64,000 bases of DNA from Lichenibacterium ramalinae. Its GTDB lineage: Bacteria; Pseudomonadota; Alphaproteobacteria; Rhizobiales; Beijerinckiaceae. The stretch is taken from NCBI RefSeq assembly GCF_004137085.1, contig NZ_QYBC01000023.1:1-64000 (forward strand). The letters are read 5' to 3'. The stretch's first letter is position 1; every line of letters starts with the position of its first letter. This document shows, one piece after another, positions 55,225-63,928 of the stretch. Under the pieces are notes generated by a model. It saw only the letters and a list, made by a program, of their open reading frames with translations, was not told where the DNA came from and ran no database searches. A program made the position numbers and the translations under genes.

Positions 55225-55980
55225 TCACATCGCGAAGTGGCCGAGCATGGCGGTCGCGTGTCCCCGGACGGCGTCGTGGTCCGCGGCCGCCCAGATGGCG
55301 ATGACGTCACGCCAGGTCCCATGGACGAAGTCCACCTCGTCACCGGCGACTGCGGTTGCGAACAGGTCGATCTCCCGTCGATGGCGGGCGTGGGCGGCAG
55401 CCGTCACCGCGCGCCCGTCAGGCCACGTAGGCGGCTCGCAGAAGAGATACAGCAGGGTCGCTCGCTTGCGGGCGCGGGCCCCGGCTGTCCGCAGGCCGAA
55501 GCCATGCTTCACGAGCTGCGCCGCGTCCAGGTGCTCGAAGGTCAGGCTTGCGTCCCGTAAGCCGTCGCGGACGCGTTCGAAGCCTCGCATGCGGTCACCC
55601 CAGACCGGGCGCCAGTACGCCTCCGAGAGGCTGGGTGCCCCGTGCGATCTGAACGGCTCGTACCTCTTCGACTCGATCCCCACGACGGCGTCGGGGGTGT
55701 CGACGAGGACGTCGAGGCATGGGTGGCGACCGCCCGCCCACGGGAACCGCGCGACCCCCTCGAGCTTCATGGACCGAGCCGGCCAGGCCGCGCCGACGCC
55801 CGGCAACGGCGGGAGAAGCTCCGGCGTCCGCAGGAAGAAGCCGAAGCCGTTGGCGACGAGTGCCGACGAGGATTCGGCGCTGGCGATCTTGCCGCTGTCC
55901 ACCTCGTTGCCCGGCGCGGATCGGTAGACCTCGAGGATCGCTCCCGCGTCGAGGTGTGGAAGCAGCACGTCGTCCAGCAT
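55225..55980 (-). CDS. PD-(D/E)XK nuclease-like protein
   Basis: 251 residues. HPCLDVLVDTPDAVVGIESKRYEPF gives Asp90 or Asp94, Glu103 and Lys105, the core of PD-(D/E)XK nucleases; the IESK-Y-E context recalls the PGN_0703 group of putative restriction endonucleases. Later segments (LTFEHLDAAQLVKHGFGLRT, ATLLYLFCEPPTWPDGR) are globular. Start 55,980 is favoured because GAGGAGG lies seven bases upstream. It sits between the two AAA+ ATPase genes on the same strand. It could nick or cut target or foreign DNA; activity is inferred. Confidence 0.7.
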   Translation of the reverse strand: MLDDVLLPHLDAGAILEVYRSAPGNEVDSGKIASAESSSALVANGFGFFLRTPELLPPLPGVGAAWPARSMKLEGVARFPWAGGRHPCLDVLVDTPDAVVGIESKRYEPFRSHGAPSLSEAYWRPVWGDRMRGFERVRDGLRDASLTFEHLDAAQLVKHGFGLRTAGARARKRATLLYLFCEPPTWPDGRAVTAAAHARHRREIDLFATAVAGDEVDFVHGTWRDVIAIWAAADHDAVRGHATAMLGHFAM

Positions 55981-56152
55981 CTGATCGCCTCCTCGCCGCA
56001 ACCGAGGGTCCTACCAGTCGCACAACGAATGATGAAGATGGGCGAGCCGCCGATCGCTGCAGCGAGCCGACAACCCGTCATCCTCCTCCCCGGTCGTCAG
56101 CGACGCCCCGGTGACGGATGGGGTGCCGGCGCCTTCCGCGGCCTCGCAGCCG

Positions 56153-57076
56153 TCACCGAGACGTCGCGTCGGGCGCGGGCAGCGCCGGCAGCGTGACGAT
56201 CTCCTCGGGCCGGAGCGCGTACGGGGGCTCGAGCCCCCGCATGCGCGCGATGTGGGTGAGCGCTCCCATCCGGCCGCCGGACGCCCGATGCAGGTCGGCG
56301 ACCTCGGCGGGATCGCGCGTGCCGAAGAGCATGCCGACGACGGTCGCGAAGGCCGCGTCGTCCTCCAAGGGGTCGAGCCGGATGACCTGCGTCGACATGC
56401 AGGCGGCCACCACTTCCGCCAGCTCGGGCGAGCCGATCAGCACGGTCGACACGGCGTGCGCGACCATCCTCGCAGGATAATCCAGTAGCTGCTCCAGTGC
56501 GTCCCGCCGGCGCGACGACGTGACCCCCAGGAGCCGATCCGCGTCGTCGACGAAGCAGACCGAGGTCCGACGCGTCGGATGACCCGCGATGTTGCCCGGG
56601 CTGTGCCACGCGGGAGACCCCATGGTCCCACCGTGTTTGTCCGGGCGTGGCACCATGGTCACGGCGACCGTGGGATGGGTCACCGACGTCTCGCGCAGCG
56701 CCCGGTCCACGACCGACCCGGAGACCCAGGTCGCGGGCTGGCACATCTCGGGACAGGCCCCGTAGTGTCGGACCATCGCCTGTTCCCAGCTCGATCCCCG
56801 CGCCGGATCGGCCCAGACGCGGTTCGCCGGCCCATTCGTGAGCAGGTCGCAGGCTACCTCCCTCCGCGCGGCGTGTCCGAAGCGTCGGGCGATGGCGCTC
56901 TTCCCGGTCCCGTGTTCGCCGCACAGCACCGTGAGGGGCAGCCAGGGGCGCGGCTCCTGGCGCGAGACGCGCAGCAGCGCCCAGAGCGCGGCCGTGGCCC
57001 GTGCCGTCACCGACGTCTCGACGAAGAGCTCGCCGTCCACCATGTCCGCCCGCGGCGTGAAACCGTCCCGACCCAT
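56153..57076 (-). CDS. Second TniB/TnsC-like AAA+ ATPase
   Basis: 307 residues. Walker A GEHGTGKS (53-60), Walker B SVCFVDDADRLL (Asp177, Asp178), sensor in TVLIGSPELAEVV and helical lid (LHRASGGRMGALTHIARMRG). This layout is that of TniB/IstB-like transposition ATPases rather than the Lon type. It is separate from, and only distantly like, the TnsC at 49.4-50.5 kb. ATG 57,076 has GGGGAG about nine bases upstream; a GTG at 57,109 is the alternative. A second regulator for alternative targets is one idea. Confidence 0.8.
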   Translation of the reverse strand: MGRDGFTPRADMVDGELFVETSVTARATAALWALLRVSRQEPRPWLPLTVLCGEHGTGKSAIARRFGHAARREVACDLLTNGPANRVWADPARGSSWEQAMVRHYGACPEMCQPATWVSGSVVDRALRETSVTHPTVAVTMVPRPDKHGGTMGSPAWHSPGNIAGHPTRRTSVCFVDDADRLLGVTSSRRRDALEQLLDYPARMVAHAVSTVLIGSPELAEVVAACMSTQVIRLDPLEDDAAFATVVGMLFGTRDPAEVADLHRASGGRMGALTHIARMRGLEPPYALRPEEIVTLPALPAPDATSR

Positions 57077-57216
57077 GTCCCTGCTCCCCGTTCGACGAGG
57101 TGTGACCACCCCTCACGAGCAAGGCGATCCGTCGCGGTCTTCGTCGGGAGTGGGCGCACGACGCCGTGCCAGGGTCGATGGACAAGCGCAAGCGCCCTGG
57201 GGCGGCGCCCCGTCGG

Positions 57217-57594
57217 TCAGGCCGACCGCCTCGTGCCGACGTGCGCGTCGCACCGCGTCGTCGGCCAAGCCGCCCGGTCCCGGCGCAGGTGACCGGGTCC
57301 ACCGCAGCGGACGCACGTCGACGCGGCGCGGCGCCGGGCGCCCTCGACGGCTGCCTCGACAGCGCTATCGACTGCCGTGTCGTGCACGCCGTGGACGACG
57401 AGGTCGCAGCGCAACGCGCCGTCTCGTTCCGTGATGTCGAGCACGTCGACGCTGGCCGTGGGGTATGCTGCCACCGCTCTGCCTATGTCGCGCAGCAGGT
57501 CGGCGACGATGTCGGACCAACCGGCCTCGACGTAGCCGATCGGTGCGGGGGTGAGCCAGGCGAGGTCACCGGCGATGTCGTTCACGAAGGGCAT
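57217..57594 (-). CDS. GLRFY/C2CH zinc-binding protein, module copy B
   Basis: 125 residues. A GW...I...D helical start (AGWSDIVADLLRDIGRAV), a beta region (RDGALRCDLVVHG), a helix (AVEGARRRAASTC), then CVRCGGPG ... WPTTRCDAH, a C-x2-C ... C-x2-H zinc ribbon. The same domain is fused to the exonuclease in module copy A. Similar domains (KFGGLRFY ... CE-CG-PG ... LCDxH) occur in phage and plasmid proteins of unknown role. Start 57,594 has GAGGGG seven bases upstream, 11 bases after the exonuclease stop. Confidence 0.72.
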   Translation of the reverse strand: MPFVNDIAGDLAWLTPAPIGYVEAGWSDIVADLLRDIGRAVAAYPTASVDVLDITERDGALRCDLVVHGVHDTAVDSAVEAAVEGARRRAASTCVRCGGPGHLRRDRAAWPTTRCDAHVGTRRSA

Positions 57595-57605
57595 GGCGGC
57601 GCCCC

Positions 57606-58523
57606 TCAGCGGCACGGCGCGTCGGCGCGCACCGAGAAGCGTTCGCGAGCGGTGACGCGGCGCAGGAGCGGCTGCGCGCCCGGGTCACCATAGACGTGAT
57701 CTCGGAGGTGCGACACTTCGGCGTCGACGTTGGCCTCCGGCACGTCCCGCCACCACGCCCGCGGTGTCCGGCCGTCGCCGCTGGCCCACCTGTAGCCGCG
57801 GGCCTTCAGCACGTCCTTGCGCTCGAACGGTGAGGCGGTCGCCCAGACCCGCACGGTGACCTGGGCTGCCGTTCCCATCATCAGCTCGAAGCCCGTGGCG
57901 CCGAGGGTGAGCGGAAGCTGTAGGAGGTGGAGGAGCGCGGCGCAGTCGTCCAGCGCCCTATGACCGTCGTGGTACGACCGGCGCTCGGCGAGGAGCTGGC
58001 CGAGCCTCCGCCCCTCGAAGCCTTCGGCCCGCCAGTCGACCTGGGTCAGCGAGCACGCCCAGGGGAGCTCCGCGAACCACGGCCAGGCGCGCTCGACCAC
58101 GGGCCGGTCGAAGCCCGCGTTGTGGGCGATGACGATCGAGGCGCCCGCCACGAAGCGGGTCACCGCGTCGTCGTCGATGGTCCGGCCCGCGACGTCGTTG
58201 TCCGTGATCCCGGTGAGCCTGACGACGTCGGGCGGGATGGGGCGGCTCGGCTGCCGGAGCGCGGAGAAGCCGTCGACGACATGGGCGACTCTGATCTGCA
58301 CCGGGTCGAAGGCAAAGCGCAGCATGCCGAGTTCGATCACCTCGTCGGCGTCGCCGAGGCCCGTCGTCTCGGTGTCCAGCACGATCCCGACGGCGAGGCC
58401 GGCGGCCGCGCGTTCCGCGTCGGTCATCGTCGACGGCTCGGGCCGCGGCACGCGCCTGAGGATCCGGTAGTTCCCGGTCCTGTCGAGGATCCGGGCCAAC
58501 GTCTCGCTGACCTCGTCCACCAT
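57606..58523 (-). CDS. DnaQ-like DEDDh 3'-5' exonuclease, module copy B
   Basis: 305 residues. Exo I LDTETTG (Asp50, Glu52), Exo II HNAGFD (Asp139), Exo III HRALDD (His188, Asp193): a complete DEDDh site. A C-terminal domain with KDVLKARGYRWASGDGRTPR AWW follows from about residue 224, as in a known group of exonuclease proteins. It should degrade single DNA or RNA strands 3' to 5'. AGGAGG seven bases before ATG. Same strand as, and directly before, the zinc-domain gene. About nine residues in ten match copy A over the first 220. Confidence 0.85.
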   Translation of the reverse strand: MVDEVSETLARILDRTGNYRILRRVPRPEPSTMTDAERAAAGLAVGIVLDTETTGLGDADEVIELGMLRFAFDPVQIRVAHVVDGFSALRQPSRPIPPDVVRLTGITDNDVAGRTIDDDAVTRFVAGASIVIAHNAGFDRPVVERAWPWFAELPWACSLTQVDWRAEGFEGRRLGQLLAERRSYHDGHRALDDCAALLHLLQLPLTLGATGFELMMGTAAQVTVRVWATASPFERKDVLKARGYRWASGDGRTPRAWWRDVPEANVDAEVSHLRDHVYGDPGAQPLLRRVTARERFSVRADAPCR

Positions 58524-58620
58524 GCTCCGCCTCCTGCCGACCCGGCGACGGCTCGGCCGTCACGGTGAAGGCGACCACGGGGACGGGTTTTCGGGAGCTT
58601 GGCGGACGGATCCTCCGTTC

Positions 58621-58998
58621 TCAGAAGACCAGGTCGTCGGGCGCGCCGTGGGCGTCGACGCCGGCGACGGCCGCCGCGACGAGCGCCGTGGCGACGGCGT
58701 GATGGAGGTCCGCGCGGGCCTCGCCGCGGTGGTGGCGCGGCATGCTCTCGATCAGCAGCCATCTGGCCTCCCAGGCGGACACCACCTCGGCGGCCCGGTC
58801 CTCCCAGGTGGCGAACGCCGCCGCGGGGACGCACACGACGGCGTCCGGTTCCTCGCCGGACGGCGGCACCGACACCACGAGCGCCAGGCGCATCATGCCA
58901 GGCGAGGCCCGGCCGGCGATGAAGCGTTGGCACGCCCCGAGGCCTCCCTCGAAGAGGGCTCGTGTCCGACGCGGCAGCTCGACGACGTAGGTGCGCAT
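58621..58998 (-). CDS. Small conserved module protein, copy B
   Basis: 125 residues; family not recognised. It shares with the proteins at 63,332 and 61,724 a core: D(A)VVCVP, then W(E)..A.E...AWE.RWLLI.S.P, R...RADLHH, and a hydrophobic end AAAVAGVD. A small alpha/beta fold is likely; no signal peptide. It stands 97 bases upstream of the exonuclease gene, the same relative place as copy A's small gene, so the pair was duplicated together. Confidence 0.65.
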   Translation of the reverse strand: MRTYVVELPRRTRALFEGGLGACQRFIAGRASPGMMRLALVVSVPPSGEEPDAVVCVPAAAFATWEDRAAEVVSAWEARWLLIESMPRHHRGEARADLHHAVATALVAAAVAGVDAHGAPDDLVF

Positions 58999-59251
58999 CG
59001 ACGATCCTCGGCCGAAGGGCCACGCGACGTGCGGGGCTGCCTCGGTCCGAAGGCGACGAGTGGGACGACTTGTCGGGAACCGATCCGGCCCCGTCCGAGG
59101 GGCTCGGGGGACGCTCTGTCTGCGAAGGCCCCAGGCTGCGCCTCGACCCTTGCGCACCCTCTGCAACCCTGGGCCTTTCCAGCCTCGACACAACGGTCCG
59201 TTAGCTCTGGCGTGCGACCTATGACCTTCCCGTCGTCCCGGTGAGGTCGTT

Positions 59252-61672
59252 ATGCTGAAGGTCCTGGGTTGCGTCGTGCACGAGCACGACCTTCGGCTCG
59301 TGGCCATGTCGGCCGTGATCTGCGTTCTGGGCTGCCTCACGACGACCACGCTGCTGGCGAGGGCCGGCGAGACGGCGAGGCGAGACGGGCGCCCCTGGCT
59401 CGTGGCGGCGGCAGCGGTGCTGGGCTGCAGCGTGTGGTCGCTCCACTTCGTCGCCATGCTGGCCTTCATGCCCGGTCTGGAGATGGCCTACGGCCTGGGC
59501 CTGACGGCGCTCTCGATCCTCGTCGCCGTCGGCGGGGCCCTGATGGCCCTCTTCGCCTGGAAAGCGCCTGCCACTCGTACGGCCCGTGTCGCCCTCTCCG
59601 GAGCGCTGCTCGGGCTCGCGATCTCGGGCATGCACTACGTCGGCGTCGCAGCCATGACGTTCTCGGGCTTCCTCATGTTCGACCGCAACTACGTGGTGGC
59701 TTCCGTCGTGGTCAGCGTCGTCTGCTCCACGCTCGCCATGGCGAGGGCGGAGAACCTGACCTCGACGGGCCGGCGGCTCGAGGTCGGCGGCTGGCTGACG
59801 CTCGCGATCTGCGGGCTGCACTTCACCGGCATGACGGCGATCACCGTCGCACCTGGCACGGCGGAGGTGACCAAGGGCACGATCCTCGGTACGAGCACCC
59901 TCGCCATCGCGGTGGGTGGCGTGAGCGTTGCCATCCTGATCGCGAGCCTGATGGCGATCATCGTCGAGCGGCATCTGGCACGGCGCTCCCTCCGAGACCT
60001 TGGCCGCATGCGCCTCATGAGCAACCTCGCCCAGGAGGTGCTCTTCATTCACCGCGACGGCGTCGTGATCGAGGTGAACAACGCCGGGGAGCGCCTGTTC
60101 AAGGCCTCGGCCGAGGACATCATCGGCCGGCCCGTGCTGAGCCTCTTCACCAAGGACAGCGCGCCGGCGATGATCCGGCGGGAGCGGTGTCCGCCCATCG
60201 ACCGACATCCCGAGGAGATGGACTTCCAGGCCGTCGACGGCAGCCATGTCGCCGTCGAGCTGTCTTGCCAGCCGATCGAGTACCTCGGCAAGTCGGCCAC
60301 GGTGGTCGCGCTCCGCGACATCACCGATCGCAAGCGCGACGAGGCCCGCATCCGGCACCTCGCGCGCCACGACGCGCTGACCAACCTACCGAACCGCTAC
60401 AACCTCCGTGAGCGGCTCGACATCGCGCTCGACACGGCGGCGCAGGACAGGAGCGCCGTAGCCGTCGTCTACATCGACCTCGATCGCTTCAAGCCGGTCA
60501 ACGACCTCCACGGCCACGCCGCCGGCGACGCGGTGTTGATCCAGGCGTCGAAGCGCATCCTCGCGGAGATCCGTTCGACCGATACGCTGGCCAGAATCGG
60601 CGGGGATGAGTTCGTGATGATCCTGACGAGCCAGCCTCAGCCCGAGAAGGCCTCGATCGTCGCGACGCGCATCATCGAGGCGCTTCGTCGGCCGTTCCAG
60701 GTCGAAGGGCATCGGATCGAGATCGGCGCCTCGGTCGGCGTCTCCCTCTATCCCGAGGATGGGGCCGACGCCGACGCCCTGATGCGCGCCGCCGACGCCG
60801 CCATGTACCGGGCCAAGGAGGAGGGTCGCGGCGCGGTCCGCTTCTACGAGGCCGTCATGAACGCCCAGCTCCAGGCGAGGCTGCAGCTCGAGCAGGAGCT
60901 GGCCGGGGCTACCGAACGGGGCGAGCTGGTGCTCCACTACCAGCCGATCGTGAACGGCGTCACGGGCGAGGTGGAGACCTTCGAGGCCCTGATCCGGTGG
61001 ATGCATCCCACGCGGGGCATGGTGCCCCCGATGGAGTTCATTCCCATGGCGGAGGAGTGCGGCCTGATCGACGGGATCGGACGGTGGGTGATCGAAGCGG
61101 CCTGTCGCGAGGCGGCCGGGTGGTCCCACCCCTGGCGCGTCTCGTTCAACGTGTCCCCGCGCCAGTTTCAGCACACGGACATCTGCGCCGTGCTCGGCGA
61201 CGCTCTGCGGACCCACGGGATCGCCCCGGCCCGGGTCGTCGTCGAGGTGACCGAGGGCATCCTGATCGAGGACGCCGACGAGGCGGTCGCGACCCTCAAC
61301 CGCCTGCGCGAGATGGGCGTGCGGATCGCCCTCGACGACTTCGGCACCGGCTACTCGAGCCTGAGCTACCTGCAGCTCTTCCAGTTCGACAAGTTCAAGA
61401 TCGACAAGTCGTTCGTGAGGACGCTCGGCCAGAGCGACCGTGCGCTGACGCTCACCCGGACGATCGTCAACCTCGGCCACAACCTCGGCCTCCAGGTCAC
61501 GGCGGAGGGGGTGGAGACCCAGGCCCAGCTCGACATCCTCCGATCGCTCGGCTGCGACCAGATCCAAGGCTACCTCGTGGCGCGCCCGGCTCCGATCGAT
61601 GCCTTCACCGACCTGGATCGGCTTCGGACCAAGGCCTTGTTCGGGCGGGATCGGCCACGGTTGTCCGCGTAG
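59252..61672 (+). CDS. MHYT-PAS-GGDEF-EAL cyclic-di-GMP enzyme
   Basis: 806 residues. The N-terminal seven-span MHYT domain has SLHFVAML, SGMHYVGVA and CGLHFTGMT, thought to bind a gas or redox ligand through copper. A PAS domain follows (about 260-380; QEVLFIHRDGVVIEVNNAGE). GGDEF is at 450-454 (RIGGDEFVMI) and EAL at 578-580, with DDFGTGYSSLSYLQ later; both enzyme motifs are intact, so it may make and break c-di-GMP. It is the only plus-strand gene between 54 and 64 kb and separates the two modules. Probably cargo. Confidence 0.93.
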   Translation: MLKVLGCVVHEHDLRLVAMSAVICVLGCLTTTTLLARAGETARRDGRPWLVAAAAVLGCSVWSLHFVAMLAFMPGLEMAYGLGLTALSILVAVGGALMALFAWKAPATRTARVALSGALLGLAISGMHYVGVAAMTFSGFLMFDRNYVVASVVVSVVCSTLAMARAENLTSTGRRLEVGGWLTLAICGLHFTGMTAITVAPGTAEVTKGTILGTSTLAIAVGGVSVAILIASLMAIIVERHLARRSLRDLGRMRLMSNLAQEVLFIHRDGVVIEVNNAGERLFKASAEDIIGRPVLSLFTKDSAPAMIRRERCPPIDRHPEEMDFQAVDGSHVAVELSCQPIEYLGKSATVVALRDITDRKRDEARIRHLARHDALTNLPNRYNLRERLDIALDTAAQDRSAVAVVYIDLDRFKPVNDLHGHAAGDAVLIQASKRILAEIRSTDTLARIGGDEFVMILTSQPQPEKASIVATRIIEALRRPFQVEGHRIEIGASVGVSLYPEDGADADALMRAADAAMYRAKEEGRGAVRFYEAVMNAQLQARLQLEQELAGATERGELVLHYQPIVNGVTGEVETFEALIRWMHPTRGMVPPMEFIPMAEECGLIDGIGRWVIEAACREAAGWSHPWRVSFNVSPRQFQHTDICAVLGDALRTHGIAPARVVVEVTEGILIEDADEAVATLNRLREMGVRIALDDFGTGYSSLSYLQLFQFDKFKIDKSFVRTLGQSDRALTLTRTIVNLGHNLGLQVTAEGVETQAQLDILRSLGCDQIQGYLVARPAPIDAFTDLDRLRTKALFGRDRPRLSA

Positions 61673-61723
61673 CGGAGGGGGCCGGGCATGGTCTTCGTCC
61701 TACGACGTCGGTCGTAGGGGCGG

Positions 61724-62104
61724 TCAGATCCCGACGTGGTCGCCGGCCTCGTCGAGACCGGTCACGGCGGCGGAGATCATCGCTATAACGACGGCGCCGA
61801 CAAGGTCTCCGCGCACCGCCTCGCGCTGGCTGGCGGGGGTCGAGTCGATGAGGAGCCAGGACCGGTCCCAGGCCTCGACCAGCTCGTCGGCCAGGGTCTC
61901 GACTTTCTGGTAGAGCCTGAGCGGCACCGCGACCATGACGTCCGGCCCTGGGTCTGAGGGCACGTCGGGCCACCACAGCACTAGGCGGGTCGAAGGCGAC
62001 CCGACGTGCCGCTCGACGAAGTCGAGCGCGAGGGCGAGCCCGTCGGCCTGGAGGAGCGTCCGGCTATGGCGGCGCGGGGTCTCGGTCACGACGAAGTCCG
62101 GCAT
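61724..62104 (-). CDS. Small conserved module protein, divergent third copy
   Basis: 126 residues. Shares the core of the other two copies (DVMVAVP, ELVEAWDRSWLLIDSTP, REAVRGDLVGAV, ISAAVTGLD) but differs in its first 60 residues. It follows the fused exonuclease gene by 42 bases on the same strand, where copy B has the zinc-domain gene instead. No recognised family or signal peptide. Confidence 0.6.
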   Translation of the reverse strand: MPDFVVTETPRRHSRTLLQADGLALALDFVERHVGSPSTRLVLWWPDVPSDPGPDVMVAVPLRLYQKVETLADELVEAWDRSWLLIDSTPASQREAVRGDLVGAVVIAMISAAVTGLDEAGDHVGI

Positions 62105-62146
62105 GGGGGTCCCCTCAAGATCGCGGGGCCTCGTGCCCCATGTCGA

Positions 62147-63253
62147 TCAGGCGCTCCGTGCCGCGCGTTTTCGGGCGTCCGACCTCAGCGTCCCCCCGTC
62201 CTCGGTCGCGTGTCTGTCGCAGAGCGTCGTCAGCCAACCGTCGACGTCCCGCGTCCGTCCGGGGGCGCCGCAGCGCTCGCAGGTCCGGGCGGATCGCTCC
62301 TCGGCTCGGTCGATCATCGCCCGCACCACGCGCCACACGGCGTCCAGGGGGCCCGGCACCCCGGCGAGCGCGAAGAAGACGCGCAGAGATCCGAACTTGG
62401 ATTTCGTCGTGAAGCCGGTCACGCCCACCCGGGCGTCCGGGTGGTCTGCGGCGACCTCGTCCATGACGATCTCGAGGGCGTCGATCATGTCGACGAAGAT
62501 TCCCACCCATCCTCGGCTGAGGCTGGCGTAGGGGTCGACGGATCGGATCCAGGCGTGGCCTCGCAGGAGCAGGTCGTACTCGGCCTGCGTGACCTGGGCC
62601 GCCTCGCGCATCATCAGCTCGAAGCCCGTGACACCGAGCGTGAGCGGAAGTTGCAGGAGATGGAGGAGCGCGGCGCAGTCGTCGAGCGCCCTGTGGCCGT
62701 CGTGGTACGAGCGGCGCTCGGCCAGGAGCTGGCCCAGCTTTCTGCCCTCGAAGCCTTCGGACCTCCAGTCGACTTGCGTCAGCGAACAGGCCCAGGGCAG
62801 CTCCGCGAACCACGGCCAGGCGCGCTCGACCACGCACCTATCGAACGCCGCGTTGTGGGCGATGACGATCGAGGCGCCCGCCACGAAGCGCCCCACGGCG
62901 TCGCTGTCGATGGTCTGGCCCGAGACGTCCTTGTCGGTAATGCCCGTGAGCCGGGTGACGTCGGGCGGGATCGACCTCCTCGGCTGACGGAGCGCGGAGA
63001 AGCCGCCGACGACATGCGCGACCCTGATCTGCACCGGGTCGAAGGCGAAGCGCAGCATCCCGAGTTCGATCACCTCGTCGTCGACGCCGAGGCCCGTCGT
63101 CTCGGTGTCCAGTACGATCCCGACGGCGAGTCCCGCCGCCGTGCGTTCCGCGTCGGTCATCGTGGATGCCGTCGGCGACGGCACGCGCCTGAGGATGCGG
63201 TAGTTCCCGGTCCTATCCAGGATCCGCGCCAGGGTCTCGCTGACCTCGTCCAT
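62147..63253 (-). CDS. DEDDh exonuclease fused to a GLRFY/C2CH zinc domain, module copy A
   Basis: 368 residues. Residues 1 to about 221 match copy B closely, with LDTETTG, HNAAFD and HRALDD intact. After AAQVT the sequence departs: the KARGYRW domain of copy B is absent and a GW...KSKFGSLRVFF ... CERCGAPG ... CDRH zinc domain is attached instead. So one polypeptide here holds what copy B makes from two genes. GGGAG precedes the ATG. Predicted 3'-5' exonuclease with added nucleic-acid or protein contact. Confidence 0.85.
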   Translation of the reverse strand: MDEVSETLARILDRTGNYRILRRVPSPTASTMTDAERTAAGLAVGIVLDTETTGLGVDDEVIELGMLRFAFDPVQIRVAHVVGGFSALRQPRRSIPPDVTRLTGITDKDVSGQTIDSDAVGRFVAGASIVIAHNAAFDRCVVERAWPWFAELPWACSLTQVDWRSEGFEGRKLGQLLAERRSYHDGHRALDDCAALLHLLQLPLTLGVTGFELMMREAAQVTQAEYDLLLRGHAWIRSVDPYASLSRGWVGIFVDMIDALEIVMDEVAADHPDARVGVTGFTTKSKFGSLRVFFALAGVPGPLDAVWRVVRAMIDRAEERSARTCERCGAPGRTRDVDGWLTTLCDRHATEDGGTLRSDARKRAARSA

Positions 63254-63331
63254 GCCTGTCTCCCACGATTAGCCTGACCGTCAGGTGAAAGGCGACCGGG
63301 GCTGTGGATTTTCGGGAGCGCTCGGCGAGGT

Positions 63332-63703
63332 CTAGAAGTCGTCGTCGATCGGCCGACCGTTCCGGTCGGCGCCGGTGATGGCCGCCGCGATCAGGGCGAT
63401 GGCGATGACGTGATGGAGGTCGGCGCGGACCTCGTCCCGGTGGCGCCGCGGCGCGCTGTCGATCAGCAGCCACCGGCTTTCCCAGGCGGCGATCGCCTCG
63501 GTCGCACGAGCCTCCCAGTCGCCGACGACGTCCGCGGGCACGCACACGACGGCGTCTGGACCTGCGACGGGCGGCGGCGCCTCGACGACGAGCCCGAGGC
63601 GCGTCAGCGCGGTCTTGCGCCGGATGAAGGCGAGGCACTGTACCCGCTCGCCCTCGAACAGGGGCCGCGCCTCGCGCGGCAGCTCGACCACGCAGGCCTT
63701 CAT
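63332..63703 (-). CDS. Small conserved module protein, copy A
   Basis: 123 residues. Very like the 58,621 protein: CVVELPREARPLFEGE at the start, then DAVVCVPADVVGDWEARATE, AWESRWLLIDSAPRRHR and RADLHHVIAIALIAAAITGA. It lies 78 bases upstream of the fused exonuclease gene. Both small-to-exonuclease gaps share an AAGGCGACC...TTTTCGGGAGC-like block, further evidence of duplication. Function unknown. Confidence 0.65.
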   Translation of the reverse strand: MKACVVELPREARPLFEGERVQCLAFIRRKTALTRLGLVVEAPPPVAGPDAVVCVPADVVGDWEARATEAIAAWESRWLLIDSAPRRHRDEVRADLHHVIAIALIAAAITGADRNGRPIDDDF

Positions 63704-63928
63704 GGGGAGGTCTCCGAAAGGTCTGGGTCGGACTGGATGCTGTTCGATGTCGGCATGGCCCTTCTCCGTCGGCCCGTGGGCCTCATCGGTGAGGGCGATG
63801 GCGGGACCTTGTTATCGGGAGGCCTTCGCTCGAGGTCAGGCGGTCGACGACGCGAGCGATGGACCTGCGCTTCGACAGTCTTGGTGGTCCCGACGTATCG
63901 ACGGCCTGGATCCGCTCCCCTGTCGGGG

